Source: Oceanobacillus indicireducens (lineage in GTDB: Bacteria > Bacillota > Bacilli > Bacillales > Amphibacillaceae). Taken from it: 64,000 bases of DNA. The stretch lies in the NCBI RefSeq assembly GCF_014647195.1, contig NZ_BMOS01000005.1, positions 741 to 64,740 of the forward strand, in the 5' to 3' direction. How positions within the stretch are numbered: position 1 is the stretch's first letter; each line of letters opens with the position of its first letter. Under the pieces are notes generated by a model. The model searched no databases. It worked only from the letters and a program-made list of their open reading frames with translations, and had not been told where the DNA came from. Of this stretch, positions 63,957-64,000 are shown in pieces. Position numbers and translations under genes: made by a program.

Positions 63957-64000
63957 GAAAACTTTTCAGTATTAATATTTCAGCTGTCCTACAGGAAAAG

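Overview
The window looks like chromosomal DNA of an AT-rich, Gram-positive, endospore-forming Bacillaceae of the Oceanobacillus/Virgibacillus/Lentibacillus type. The evidence is strong AAGGAGG ribosome binding sites, Bacillus-like sigma-A promoters and CcpA (cre) sites, lipoprotein signals, a sortase B/NEAT heme system, a LigD/Ku end-joining pair and a GlpP antiterminator. I see no tRNA, rRNA, CRISPR array, prophage or transposase gene. Small repeats are plentiful.

Layout. (1) 1-2.9 kb: the tail of an unknown coiled-coil protein, then DUF969, DUF979 and pcp (pyroglutamyl peptidase). (2) 3-18.2 kb: an alpha-glucan island. A secreted CGTase-like enzyme and a cytoplasmic cyclomaltodextrinase lie on the minus strand, each behind a terminator-bearing leader. 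On the plus strand are a binding protein and two permeases (no ATPase), a LacI regulator, two Gfo/Idh/MocA oxidoreductases, a sugar isomerase-like TIM barrel, an alpha-glucosidase and a ROK glucokinase. Extracellular starch would be cut or cyclised, imported, linearised, split to glucose and phosphorylated. (3) 18.5-21.4 kb: an acyl-CoA ligase and an FMN lactate-oxidising enzyme. (4) 21.6-29.7 kb: a secreted glycerophosphodiesterase, an ABC importer, a HAD phosphatase and a GlpP-type antiterminator. Both divergent leaders in this island carry intrinsic terminators, which suggests a GlpP-controlled glycerophosphodiester scavenging unit. (5) 29.8-41.4 kb: cupredoxin, RluA-type pseudouridine synthase, an acyltransferase/zinc-ribbon pair, an amino-acid permease, a YtrA-type ABC operon, a purine permease, an SDR enzyme, and an ArsA ATPase with a cory-CC-star protein. 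(6) 42-48.8 kb: divergent cstA and acsA, then a polar amino-acid ABC importer. (7) 48.8-54.2 kb: an ABC exporter with LytTR/DUF3021 regulators, then divergent ligD and ku. (8) 54.4-60.8 kb: an isd-type heme uptake operon ending in sortase B. (9) 60.9-64 kb: a dicarboxylate symporter, an uncharacterised protein, and two divergent promoters at the right edge.

Small repeats make up much of the non-coding DNA. There are seven REP-like palindromes built on GGGGTCAGAGC..GTCCC, one of them split by a 160-bp MITE-like insert with a 9-bp target duplication. A second structured repeat occurs at three loci and shows compensatory changes in one stem. A 52-bp tandem array and a Bacillaceae-type structured element flanked by direct repeats are also present.

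The candidates I consider most novel are the GlpP-associated island with its paired leaders, the two matching RAT-like attenuator leaders before the amylase genes, and the oxidoreductase/isomerase trio inside the glucosidase operon. All calls come from reading the sequence. Family names rest on motif recognition, not on database searches.
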